NCBI GenBank assembly: GCA_027574665.1 | Contig: CM050662.1 | Span: 3,626,501-3,690,500, forward strand | Length of the DNA stretch: 64,000 nt | From: Rhynochetos jubatus | Taxonomy: Eukaryota; Chordata; Aves; Eurypygiformes; Rhynochetidae | Reading direction: 5' to 3' | Part shown: piece after piece, positions 11,575 to 23,199 of the stretch | Numbering within the stretch: position 1 is the first letter of the stretch | Layout of the letters: each line of letters begins with the position of its first letter | Translations under genes and position numbers: made by a program | Notes under the pieces: model-generated | Database searches by the model: none | Told to the model about the DNA's origin: nothing | What the model saw: the letters and a program-made list of their open reading frames with translations, nothing else

Positions 11575-14500
11575 AACACCCTGCAGTTGCTTTGTTGTAC
11601 GCTTTTCAGATTAATATCCTTTTTCCAATCCAGCAGCTTTTCTCTGGGTGTTTTAGTCAAAGAAGCAGATGGCTCACATGCTGGTATTTGATGCCTGACC
11701 AAAGGGATTGTCCTGCTCAAAACCACCCTGCCAGGGCCACAGAAAGGGTATCCTGCTTTGTCTTCTCCTCAAGGGGGGGAAAAAGTGCTTGGAAGGAGGC
11801 AGGGGTGGGCTGGCTTGCCCACGCCACGGCAGCATCTCTCCTCAGTGGCTGGCACAGCCCACACAAACCCTTCGCCAGATGGGAACTGGCTGCAGGAACC
11901 CTGAGATCCAGCCATGGGAGCAGCTTGCACAGTAAGCACCTTGCTGGGCTCCCAGCTTTTGCTCCAAGATGCCTTTCCTCCAGTGCTTCCCAGGTTTGTC
12001 TTGTCTGCCATTACTGCCCACCCTCCCAGTGATTTCCCTCCACTCCCCAGCCAGTATAGGGGCTAGCCCTGCGCCTGGTGCAGGCTGGTGGCCTGCCAGC
12101 ACATGTCCTCCTGGCTAGTGAGCTGATGCTGAACGCCACAGGTGAGGCTCGAGTCTTCTCTGCTGAACTTCCAATGAGAACACAAATAACGGCTCCTCTC
12201 CTACTGCACCTCCTGACTTACACCCACCTCCTAGAAATGTGCTGACCTTTGTGGGGAGGGACCCCTGCCCTCCTCAGCTGTAGCTTTGACTGCCCCATCA
12301 ACTCAAAATGCCTGGCAGACCACTCAATAGCACGTGTCATTGCCTTTTGGAAGCCAAGCTAACAGAAAGGAAGAAATCACAGGTGACTTTTTCCAAAGGC
12401 CTCTGCTGGAACCTTTTCCAGGTGTTGGGCAAAGGAGAGAAGCTGCTGTACTGTGAGAAGTACAACTCTGCCACACATCAGGGGGTGCTCAGGGGAGGGT
12501 GTTGCTCCGTAGGGTCCAATGTGAGATGCAAAAGCGTCAAGTTGTGAGGTTGGACAACCTCTGGGTCACACAAAATTGATTTAGGTGTTATTCTTTGCTG
12601 CACATGTAGAGGACCCAAGTGAGATGAGCAGCACTGGGGAGCTGAGCTGTGGGAGACAGTGGCTGCCCATGTGCAGTGCAAGTGAATGATGGGGGAAGGC
12701 AGGCAGCGTGCTGCAACAATAAATCAGTAGATTAATGATGAAAGAAGATACATGACCTACCTATATATTTCCAGTATCATCCTTGGTGAATCAGGAAGGT
12801 TTCTCTCTAAGAAGAAGAGTTTTCTGCTCTGCAGTAAGTGTGCTATGTTGCCTCCAGCCTTCTCAGCGTCTACCCACCCGTTCTCCTTAGCTCATTGGTG
12901 CCAACCTACTTTGTTTTAACAGCAATTCAAATGTTAACAGCTGCTGTCCCTGTTAATCAAAAAAACTTAATACAAATATATGATTACTGTGTGAGCATTG
13001 TATAAATGATACTTGATTGTGTCTTAAGCTAAAATATATACTTTTATCCAATCCTGATATGTTTATAAATATATTTAAATGGATATAAATATTTATAAAT
13101 AGTTTCTGTAATCTTCTGTAATTAGGCTTTAAGCTCTGTGACAGACAGCATCTGTTTGATCTGCGTGTGCTCTCTGCGTGTGTGTATGTGTCAGGTTTCT
13201 CTAATAAAAGTGAGTCGGGCGCATGCCTCTGAGAGGAGCCAGCCCTTTCTCCTTCCCTTGGGAGAAGGCAGCCCAGACCTCGACCTGCCTCCTGGCTGCA
13301 GGTGGAGCCAGAAAAAGGAGGCAAGGAAAAGCCAAGCAGAGAGCTGGGAGTCTGCAGCCTGTGCCCAGAGGCTGACAGGGGAAGCAGGGGGTGAGGGAAG
13401 GACAAACAGCCCAGGGCCCAGCGGGGCTGATGCTGTGGCTGCTGCAGCTCTGAGTTATTGTCAGCTGGAGCCAGGTCTGGGAGGAAGACCAGCCAGCAAG
13501 GACGCAGTGGGTGGGGAAGCTGTTCATAAACCTTTTTTATTTCTACTCATAACTCTTTTTATTTCTACTCTGTTTGACTTGGTTGCTTCGAGCTATCTTC
13601 ATTTCAGAAGAAAAGAAACTATCCTAATATATAGCCAAACAAAACTGGCCCTTTTTGCTCTAAAAGCCTTTTGGGGATGCTTTCTAAACAGAGAAAATTG
13701 GGTAGGTTTTTCTCGGGGCTACATGCACCTGCTGACTCCTTCAGACCAACTGATGAACATGGTGGCAGGAGGACCCATGGCCACACAATGTCACCTGGGG
13801 AGCTTCCCACAGGTTCCTCCCCTGCGCTCAGGTCCCAAAGCATCTGCTGTGGCAGAGCTGGATGCCTGGCTGGACAGCACTGTGCTTTTACAGCTTGGGC
13901 CTGTCTGACGTTGCTCGGATGGCTCCTGGCAGTTCCAAGAACACCGTATGCGAACATAAAGCAAGTAGGGGAGGATGCTTAGACTATCCCACATAAGGAT
14001 CACATGGGCTCTGGTAGGACAGAGGACATCTGCTTGGTGCCAAGGTGGCTTGATGGGTGTGTTTGAGAGAAACAGAAATAGGCACTGCAAAAAGTTTTAC
14101 TGCTTTTCTTTTTTTTTTTTTACTTCTGGAGGACACTCTTTAGGAATGATGGCTGGTATCTCTGGGGAGATGCTACCAAACGGTCCCAGTAGGCACAAGT
14201 GAGGCGGGGAAGAGGGGGAGAGGCAGAGTTTGCCTGGTTCAGTTCAGGTGGGTGTCCTGGAGGGTGGTCACATGCAAGACTTTGATGCCTGGAACTGGGA
14301 GACTGCTCCAGAGAGGTGTCCTCAGCTCCTACAGGACCACTATGCGGTCCCCCAGCATGCAAGTTGCTTCAGAGGTGGTTTCCCCTGCCCTTGGCCTGGT
14401 TGTCCAACTGACCTGGTCATGTAAATACCTCTGGTGCATGAGAAGAGCAGGTGTTGCACATAGCCTCGGGGAAAAAACCCTCTTTCTGGGGAGACAAAGG

Positions 14501-16950
14501 GGCCTTTGCTGTCACTCAGGGTGAGGAAGAGGACATGGAGGAGGATGGGGAGGTTTGTATGTGTGGGATGGAGACAAGTACTAAGAATGGGAGGAAAACA
14601 GAAATTGGTGTAGATCAGAACAAAGCCAGACTGAAGCAGGAGCCTTGGGCTGTGTGGGAGTGGGAGACACATCCAGCAGAGCTGGACTGGCTGTGCCAAA
14701 ACACTGAGGTGGGAGGAGAACCCTTAGGAATAGGGACTGAATGAACTCTGGCTCTGTTTTGAGTTCTGCTCTAAACCAGGGGCACTACGATGCTCTGTGG
14801 TTGATGATAGTTTCTTCAGGTTTCCATGTTTAAAAATGCAGAACTGACTGGGGAAAAAAAAATCAAACTGCAAACTGAAAAGTTGCAGAATGATCTTTGC
14901 TTTGCAGCTTTGACTTGGGCCCTGGCTGTGTATCTTTAATCTTTCAGAAGTCTTTAATCAGAAGAAAATCTGGCTTATCCCTAAAGCCCAGGGTCTGAGC
15001 CTGTGCAGTGCAAACAGAATCCTCCGGAGCCCCCGGGAGGAGATTGCACAGAGACAAGAAAGCGCGTGGCTGTAGCTGTGCGAGACAAGCACGTCACTGC
15101 ACAGCAACAACCAGGTACACCGTCCAACGGGAGCTGCGTTTGGCAGCGTTTAAGGATCTGGATGCAGACGAAGAGAAAGTGATGCTCAAGGCATGAGCGG
15201 GGAAGAAATGAAACTGTGACAGTTGCGAATGAATAAGCAGTCAGTGTATTTTAAAAGGGAAAACTGAAAAGCCTGGGAAATGCTGTCCATGCTTACCTGG
15301 AGGGAAACTTGCTGGTACTGGTGTGCCTGCATCTATTTTGGGGTGACATTGAGGATTTGCAGGGGTTTGGGTTTTTTAGAAATGGGGCAGCGTGGCTTGC
15401 TACCAGTTTGCTAAGAGATCACTGAAACAAGCGGAAAACGCAAGAAGCCAGCAGAGCTTGTGCAGCTGCTCTGCTCCCTGCGACACCAGCTGCGTAACTC
15501 CCGTGGTATAAGCAAAGCCATCCCTGTCAGTGCCACTTTTCTGTTTAAAGTGAAGTGTATCTGCTTCAGACCTTGCCGGGACAAATTTTTTTGGCATGAA
15601 CGAGGCTTTCTCCCTTGTCTTACTGGAGAGCAGACTTGCTTTACAAATGTTTTCAGGCAGAGCTAGCCAGGCATCCTGCCGGCTCTCTCCAGAGGAGCGC
15701 CGGCTGCCTGCGCTACCCAGCTTCTGCTGCTGGGTTTCCCTTTCCTCCTCTCCTCCCTTGCTGAATGTTCCTGGCAGTTTTTAGCTGTGATAAAAAGCTC
15801 AGAGAAATTTATGAGAACAGCCTAAAGCATGGGAGGGGGGAAGGAACTTGGATTTTCACCCTCATGCCATCGCGTGCTCCTGGCTCCTCTGCGCAGGTGG
15901 GATGTGAGGGGCTGTAGCAGCCTTTGCAGGTGATATTTCTGGTCAAGGAGTATGTTGGCAAGTTGCAATCCAAAAAGAAACCTGAAAAACGCTAAATATC
16001 TGTTAAAAAGTTGCACTTCGGGTTTTTTAAATGTTCCTTTAAAATGGCAGCCCTGGTTTAAATTTTGTGAACTGAGAAGTGGGGAGGAGGGGTGTTATTT
16101 TTTACAAAAACAAGAAAAAACATATAAAAACAATTTAGAAAACATCAAAAACATGTTTGGGCAATTTTATTTTTTCAGGCATAACCTGAAATTTTAATTG
16201 CTTTTTGACATTGTCTCGCTTATCTGGAATTACACTTATTTCAACAAAATCCTTAAAGTCAGTTTGGTGAGAGGCTTGGGCTCTCAAGCTGTCCAGTGCA
16301 GTTGGACAAAAGGGCCAGATAATTGAGCCATGGTCCAGGGCACACTGGGGGAGAGGTCTTCAACAGGGGCCAACCGGGGGATTCCCCAGTTCTCAGGGTT
16401 GGGACACGTCTTCAGGAGTCAAAGTGAAACACCACAAATGTCAAAGGAGCCTTCTTTATTTGGAAGAGCTGTGCAGTTTTGGGGGATCTTGGTAGCCCCC
16501 TTTTAAGTTTTGTAACCAGTAATATACGCTTTCCATTGCTACAGTGAAACTTATTTTGTATTGTTTTCTTATATACATTTATTTGGCATCACATATGAAT
16601 CCAGGTAAAGCTGTAGGACCACACACGTGCCTGTCTATAGGAGCAACCATTCCAACTGAAGTGGACAACTCTTTGTTTTGGGAAAAGGATATCTTGGATG
16701 TCCATTTTGTCCAGCTAAGAAGGTCAGTGTGGAACAATACTGAGGGTTTATCCCACCCCATAGATTTTCTGCAAAAAGCGGAGGGACAGGGTGACCTTCA
16801 TAGTGCCCACAGACCCCAGACCATGAGAGTATTGGCATAACAGGGTGGGACAGAAAACACGGCACCAATGGGGCAAGTGGGGGAGTGGGCTGGATATTAA
16901 TTAGTACAGAATAAGACAATGTGCAATAAACAGTAGAAAATAACAGACAC
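11575..16950. other. Anonymous non-coding sequence, GC-richer in part
   Basis: Long frames at 11475-12032 and 13138-13908 are open but match no family and overlap minus-strand frames, so I do not call them genes. Minor features are a 22-bp-period direct repeat (TTTTTATTTCTACTC at 13534-13548 and 13556-13570), T13 at 14109-14121 and an AT-rich stretch at 12955-13125. The sequence at about 15010-15190 has several CpGs, but too few for a clear island. Confidence 0.5.
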
Positions 16951-16998
16951 CACCACCACCCCCACCCCACCCCCCCCCCCCCCCCCCCCCCCCCCCCC
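16951..16998 (+). repeat. CAC-rich repeat leading into 28-base poly-C
   Basis: A short CAC-repeat and C4-5/A stretch (16951-16970) grades into 28 uninterrupted C (16971-16998). The minus strand is therefore a long G tract with strong quadruplex potential, and the plus strand could form an i-motif. It sits about 130 bp upstream of the first recognisable LINE sequence. Its exact length is doubtful in any assembly. Confidence 0.92.
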
Positions 16999-17127
16999 AT
17001 TGGTTTAAGTCCAAGGCTTCCTGCAAAAGACTGAGGCTGCATCATCACCCACCCAACCAGATGACTTAACCATTATAGCCCTCAGGAAGGTGGGGGGGCC
17101 AAGGGGGTAGAAACAAGCCTGATAGTG

Positions 17128-19150
17128 GGAGGGACTTCAGATACTCCCAGACAGAAATGGATAGATCTCTGGAGACAACATGGAAAATAACTCCTCGGGA
17201 AGCAATGCTAGATTTAATCCTGAGCGAGCCACAGAGCTAATTTAAAATGTTATTATTGAAAAGTCCCTTTCTAAAAGTGCCCACAACGTACTTAAACTCA
17301 GTAATATTGTAGGAATTTAAAAATAAAACCGAAAAAAAGTTCATTGCGACTTCATTTCAGAAAGGCTATCCATATAAAAGTGGAGAGGCTTGTTAAAAAG
17401 AAATTAAAAGCAGCCACCAAAAGGGTAAAATTTTTCCAGGGGACATAGAAATTGTTTAAAGATCTTCTATTAGATGATGAGAGCAAATCCATACAATTAT
17501 CAAAAGAGACTTTAAAAGGGCAAAAAATTAACCATTCTCATTAAAGAACCGACTAAAGGAGCCTGTCAGAGGTAAAATAGTATCCTTCAAAAAGTAGAAG
17601 TCTTGTCCAAATGAGGAAAATAAAAAAAGAGCAGGAGAGCACAAATTAAGTTTAAAACTGTGACAAAAGAGACAAACCCTTTTTTTTTTTTTAATGAGCC
17701 GCTTTCTAAGGTGCAAAAATCCAATAATAGACCCTTTTTCTCAAACCTCTTGACATCTGAGGAGCTACCCAGGACTCTTCCCACCATGGAGGACCCATCT
17801 CAAAATCAGATGCCATTGGAAAAGTTTGGGGAGCAAACTGGGAAAATTAAGAGTATCAAAAGGAGCAGACAGCATTCACCCCAGGGCCCGAAGCATGTCT
17901 CATATGAAACAGCCATTTAGCGGTGGTGCGCAAGGGACTGTGCAAAATAACCGTGGTACCAAAGGAGCTGAAGGTGGTAAATGCAAAGATGCACGAAAGG
18001 GCCCAGCAGCAACCCAGGGGATTGTCCAGCCGATCCCTGCATCGGGCAAACAGAAAAATACAACAAAGATGTCAGTAGGCACAAGGATAAACATGAAAGA
18101 CTGGGGAAGAGTCGATGCAGGGTTTGCAGAACAAAGTCCAGCACCGTGAGCCCTTGAAGAGTTGGTGAGCTTGCAGAGCAGGAGCTGCATTTGGCAAAAG
18201 CTTTGGAAAACTCTTCATTGGAGGCTCTTAAAGAAATTAAACCACTGTAGTGTAACAGAGAAAGTCCTCCCCTGTCTAATAAATGCATAAGAGTATGAAA
18301 CACAAATTAGGAATAAATCAGCAGATTTTGCAGTGGAATAAAGGTGCCAAGAGAGGCACACAAGTATCTGGGATGGAGCATCATCTCCAGATCAGGAGGT
18401 GATATGGAGAAGGAAAGTAAAACAGTTAGGGATGAAGTTGCTGACAATATTTCAGTATTCAGAGCTGATGGTGAAAAACTATGGCAGGATGTCTCAATAC
18501 ATAGCAATTAGACAGTAAAATAAGAGTTAAATTCAGCAGCAAGATGTGCAAAATAATGTGCATGGGTGAAACAGTCTATTTGTACTTGAACCAGTCATAA
18601 GCCTTAAATGAGCTATTACTGCTTGGGAAATAATCCTTGCACACCCACGTCACAGTTAGTGTAATGAAAACATCACCTCAGTGATCTGTCATAGCCTAAA
18701 TAGTAAATTGAGTGTGGAAATTTTCAGGAGAAAAGTGCTAAACAAAACAGAGGAGATCAATTTGTCATTGCGCAGATCAATAATTCACCTGCTACTTAAA
18801 TACTGTTTGCAAATCTGTTCCCTTCACTGGAGGGGGGAAAAAAAGACAGAAAAAAATCCTAGAAACTAGAAAAGATGCAGAGAGAGGTGGGAAAGATAAG
18901 GGTTGTGGAACGGATCTGTGGGTGGAGAGATTACATGGACTGAGACTTTAACCTGGAAGCGTGAGTGATGGGCTGTGTGGTGAGGAGTGGCACGTGAGAG
19001 ATTATTCACCATTCCCCAAAGCACAAAGAGTGAGGGTATCAAACTATGGATCAGTTTCATTTCAAACTATTTGAAATGTCAAGAAGAAAAATTTTTTTTC
19101 ATATTCTGCATAACTAAACCTTTTCCCCACAGGGTGTTGTTGTCAGGTTT
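17128..19150 (+). mobile_element. Ancient CR1/L3-type LINE relic, near-complete ORF2 footprint
   Basis: This is a decayed non-LTR retrotransposon that keeps the order of a CR1/L3 ORF2 on the plus strand. Endonuclease-like sequence begins near 17130 (GACTTCAGATACTCCCAGAC) and continues with the ATGCTAGATTTAATCCTGA block at about 17207. The linker follows, with the AAAAAGTAGAAGTC block near 17590. The RT entry at about 17830-17890 reads as a degenerate form of the KSPGPDGIHPR motif. A block at about 18060-18130 carries GACTGGGGAAGAGTC. Later RT and C-terminal blocks run to about 18960 (GGAGAGATTACATGGACTGA). The 3' part extends to about 19150. Many frameshifts and stops break the frame, so it cannot make protein. 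Boundaries are approximate. The identification rests on remembered family landmarks. Confidence 0.75.
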
Positions 19151-20029
19151 GGATGGGCTGCAGGGTGACTGAACAACTTACAGAAGAGACTCTGCTGGGA
19201 GATACCGGGAGACAGGCCGGGCCCCATTGGCCTTTCAACACCACCCAGGGGCACGGTTTGCTTTTCTTAATTTTATTTCTGATCTTTAAACTTCATGTAG
19301 GAATCCATCAGGAAGCTTCTGAAACGCTGACGTGGGTCAGGCTCTAACTTGAGCTCAGAGGAGGAGGAGGTTTGGTCTACATGCATGTGTTTCTGCATAT
19401 GCAGTCCAGCGTGGAAACTGGCAGTGTGCCTTTAACACAGGATGTGCAATTTCAGGTTGAAACATAGGATGTTCCGTATCTAGGGGACATCCAGCCACTT
19501 CTGCAAGGGGATTCCCCATCGTGTGTCATGCCCACCTTTCATTATTGTAAGGAGAGAATCAGAATGATGGTTTAATTTCTTGAAGAGCCTTTGAGGAAAA
19601 CTGTTTTTAAAATTAATCTCATGCTCCAGGAAAGCTCCAGTCCTCCGAGCAGACAAGCATTAATGTAACTCTGCACCCACAGAGAAAGGCAGAGCTTCTG
19701 GGACGAGGGCCACACGATGGCTTCGCATCTGATCTTTTGTGGAGTTGTGCTCGGTGCCAGCTGAAGGCTGGCAGGTCATCAAACACAGGCAGGAGAAGGA
19801 AAACAACAGGGCACAGCTTCAAAGCACATTTCTGAAACGAAGCAGGACTCCAAGCAGATTTCCACTGCAGCACAGGAGAAATATATATATATATATTTAT
19901 ATATATTTTGCTTACAGACTGCAGTACTGCCACGTTCAGGTTTAAACCGTTGGCCATGGAGCAGTGGTGTGTAATGGTGGTGGTGTAATTTTTCATTCTG
20001 CTGTCCTGAACACGGTTAAATCATCGTTT
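19151..20029. other. Anonymous sequence with AT microsatellite
   Basis: An (AT)n tract lies at 19881-19907. No gene or known repeat is recognised in the rest. Confidence 0.6.
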
Positions 20030-20340
20030 GTTCAAGGTTAAACAGCCCAACAAAAAGTTCTTCTTGTGCTGAGTAAAAATAGGCAGATTTTCTGCATGAA
20101 AAGTGAAATACATGAAGTTTTGAATACTTCGCATTTGAATGGAAATTGTCGCACCGCCTGAGCCCCGCCGATGATGTGCTCGTAATGGGGAATCAGCGCC
20201 GACAGGGTGGGGAGCGTGCAACTGGCGCAGCAGCTGCCTGCCTGCACCCAAATGAGAAAATAAGTTATTTTCTCAATCGAAATTTATTTCATGAAAAGCC
20301 ATTATTCCAAAATCAATGTAAACAAATCAAATGGCAAACA
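20030..20340. promoter_or_regulatory. Candidate conserved non-coding segment
   Basis: Mixed-composition sequence rich in AT-core motifs, including a forkhead-like TGTAAACA at 20317-20324 and a short inverted repeat AGAAAATAA/TTATTTTCT near 20255. It contains no tandem repeat and no known mobile element. The look is that of an enhancer-like element; function is inference only. Confidence 0.2.
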
Positions 20341-20944
20341 AGAGCAGCCTCGGAGAGTGCAGCAGCCGGTGATGGCAAGGATGGGCTGCTGGCATGGCAG
20401 AGCAGATACAGGATGCGGCAGCTGGGCGCACACCAGGGCAAAGTTTCTGGGGTTCCTTTCTGGTCTGTGGGACGTTAAGAAATGCACCCACTAATTTCAC
20501 CCCCCATCCTCTCTTGTTCACCCCACAGCATTTCTGCTGCGTGGGATGCTCTGGGCAGGGAGATTTGCGGTCACTTTCCGCATTCACCTCTGCATGATAA
20601 TGAATATTCACATTTATGAATATATAACTACTGTAGAATCATGGTCTAGGAAACTAAGGGGATTTTTGGAGCTGAGACCAGGCCAGGGTGCACAGCGACT
20701 GCACCTGCAAGAGAGGCTCCAGGGATTAACCAGCCCATTCGGACACAATAACTAGGCAGAAGCCCTTAGTAAAATCTGCTGGCCAAATCTCCCACATGCA
20801 GCACTTTTCACAGCTCTCCCCACCGATTTATCAGAAAACAGAAATTTCTTGAATTCTCAGAGAAATAAATGCCTTTTGTTTCATTTCCCTCTTGACAGGT
20901 GCATTTATGATGATCACAAAGAACAGATCACAACAAATCCTGGT

Positions 20945-20964
20945 AAAAAAAAAAAAAAAAAAAA
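20945..20964 (+). repeat. A20 tract
   Basis: Twenty consecutive A followed by a purine-rich run to about 20985. No retrocopy body is recognised upstream, so I call it simple sequence. Confidence 0.9.
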
Positions 20965-20985
20965 GAGGAAGAAAGAAGAGCGAGC

Positions 20986-23160
20986 TGAGCTCCAGATAAT
21001 AAGTAACAAATCAGGAAAGGGAGAAAGATAATGGTTGTGATTAAAAATCAGTTGCTATGAAATAAAGAACAATCAATATGAGAAGTAAAAGTATCCATTA
21101 AAAAAAAAAAGAATCCATATCCAAATGTGTTATGGACAACGAGAAAGCATTTTAAATTATCTGGAACAAAAGAAATTCTAGCAAAATTGTGGTGTTATAG
21201 ATCCGCTTTTTGATAGGTGCAGTAATGTCATCAATAATAATGCAGATGATGCAGAAGGGCCCAAAAACCCGCTCTGTGAAACGATGGAGACAACACTTCC
21301 AGCTCTCAATCCCTGTCATTTTCTATCCCAACGGCAACTGCGTAGCAGCTACCAAATTGTTAACAGTTTTAAAAATGTTGAGCTGCAACCTTAATTAACT
21401 GAAATAATTATTAATTTTTAAAAGCTTTCAATTAATTTTTAAACCCGTTTTCATCTGCAAGACCAGCCAACTCATTTCTAAATTTGTGGAGAAAATCACT
21501 AAATATTTTAAAAGAGTGACAGAATAAAGCTGGTGTCGCGGTGCTATTGAGAAGGGAGCAAAAAATGGGGCTATGTCGCATCATTGACCCCCCAGGACAC
21601 CAGCTCAGATCTGCCGCCGTCCCCCGAAGGCTTCTCCCTCTCTCCATACACCCCTACTCCCCTGTATGCTTAGCCTGGGGCCTATGCTATAAACTCCTTT
21701 GTTTTCCCCTCAGCAACAAACATACAATATTTTTTTTTATAAACCAGGAAAAATCCTGTTTCCAGAAGCAGCTTGCAAGCCTGGGGTTTGCCTTGGATGC
21801 AGAAGTTTATCATCATCATTATTCCAGAAAAAGTTTTGAGACATTTCAGTTTGTTGGGTTGCAGCAGGTAGAAGGCAACATGGAAGTTGTGATTCATAAT
21901 TTGTGAGATTATTTTGGACATTTGTGGGTTTGCTCTCTGTTAAATCACCGCCACTCAAGCAGAATATCAGCAGAATAGTTGCAGGTTCATTGTGACCCTA
22001 ATTTTATTCGAACTCTAGAAGCAATACAAGTGAACTGGTGTTTAACCAGGGAAATGATGCATTCCACCTCTACTGTGATCCGCGAGCAAACGCAAGTGAA
22101 AACCAGGTGATTTGGGTTACAAAACAGCATCTTTGAGAAATAATTTCCTCGAGCCTTCCTCAAGTTTGTCCCTCCTTCTAGCACACCACTTCTCTCACTT
22201 GACAGGGCTGGGGACACTTTACTGTAGGAACGGGGTGATAAATTGCTGCCAGGACTTTGCTTTGTAAGAGCAGGGATTTGGGTGGGAAGGAGTGTTTTGC
22301 TGCTGCTTCATTTCTGCCCGAGCAAGCCCAAACCTTCCCATAACAACTTTCAATGTGCCTAGTTGGAATTAAACTATCAAAAGTAGCATACGTTATTTAA
22401 GCTTTGTCTAATCTCAGCCTAATTGGGCAGTGAACTGGCCTGGAAGGGCCCCTGCTCTGCTAGAGAAGGAATTAACACCCACTGGGGTACGCTGGCATCC
22501 ACACCCTGGAACCGGTGGTTCCTGGCATTGCCAGCTGTCCTGTGTTACAGCGGGGCTTGGCACAGCAGTGTCCTGGATCATAAGACCTCATGATGGTGGG
22601 ATCAGCTGGAGGGACATCAAACGTCCCGCAGGACAAAGCCACCGCTGCGCAAGCGCCGCTTTAAGCCGGGAACACAGCATGCTCCTCTCCGGCTGCCCAT
22701 GGGAACCGGCGTGGGATTCGGTAATCCAGGTTATATGGAACCAGCAGGCTCTTGGCTACAGCTGCCCTGAGGTTGTCGGTGAGACTGAGCCCAGCTGCAA
22801 GTTCATCCTGGGTGAGTGATGGAGAGCAGGAGCAGGGATGCAGGTGCTGTTGTCAAAGCTTTGGTACTCGCTGCTGGTCCAGGAGAAGACCTGCCTGAAG
22901 CACAGATGGGCTGTTTACATCCACACATCGATCTTGAGTGGCCACCAGCACCCTTATCAGGCCCCCACTGTTATGAGGACACCTTTAAATCCAAGTAGAG
23001 GATGCTCCTCAAAGAAAAATGCATCAACCAAAGCGTTAGCTAGAAAGTTGCCTCTAGGTTCTAGCATCTTCATTCTGATCCCTTCAAGTTAATACTGAAG
23101 ACATTCACCATCTTTTGGCAATTCTGGGCTTCCCAAGGCAGCCCAGGCACATGACATCAT
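20986..23160. other. Anonymous, AT-rich then mixed sequence
   Basis: AT-rich to about 22400 with no recognisable element, then mixed. There is no exon with convincing splice sites plus a family match. Confidence 0.5.
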
Positions 23161-23162
23161 CC

Positions 23163-23199
23163 ATTTTGATGAAGTACAAATGAATTTTGATGAAGTACA
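23163..23199 (+). repeat. Short tandem duplication, 21-bp period
   Basis: ATTTTGATGAAGTACA occurs at 23163-23178 and 23184-23199, with a partial third unit after it. Local replication slippage is the simplest origin. Confidence 0.8.

Noticed and set aside
11475..12032. 185-codon frame with hydrophobic start
   Set aside because: The start includes the GGGG tract region and there is no family match. Several opposite-strand frames overlap it.
13138..13908. 256-codon open frame, plus strand
   Set aside because: No family resemblance, GC-rich composition, and overlapping open frames on the minus strand. A single uninterrupted exon of this kind without homology is more likely chance.
16250..16900. 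Possible retroviral LTR before the poly-C tract
   Set aside because: I could not find paired terminal repeats, a TG...CA boundary or internal retroviral sequence.
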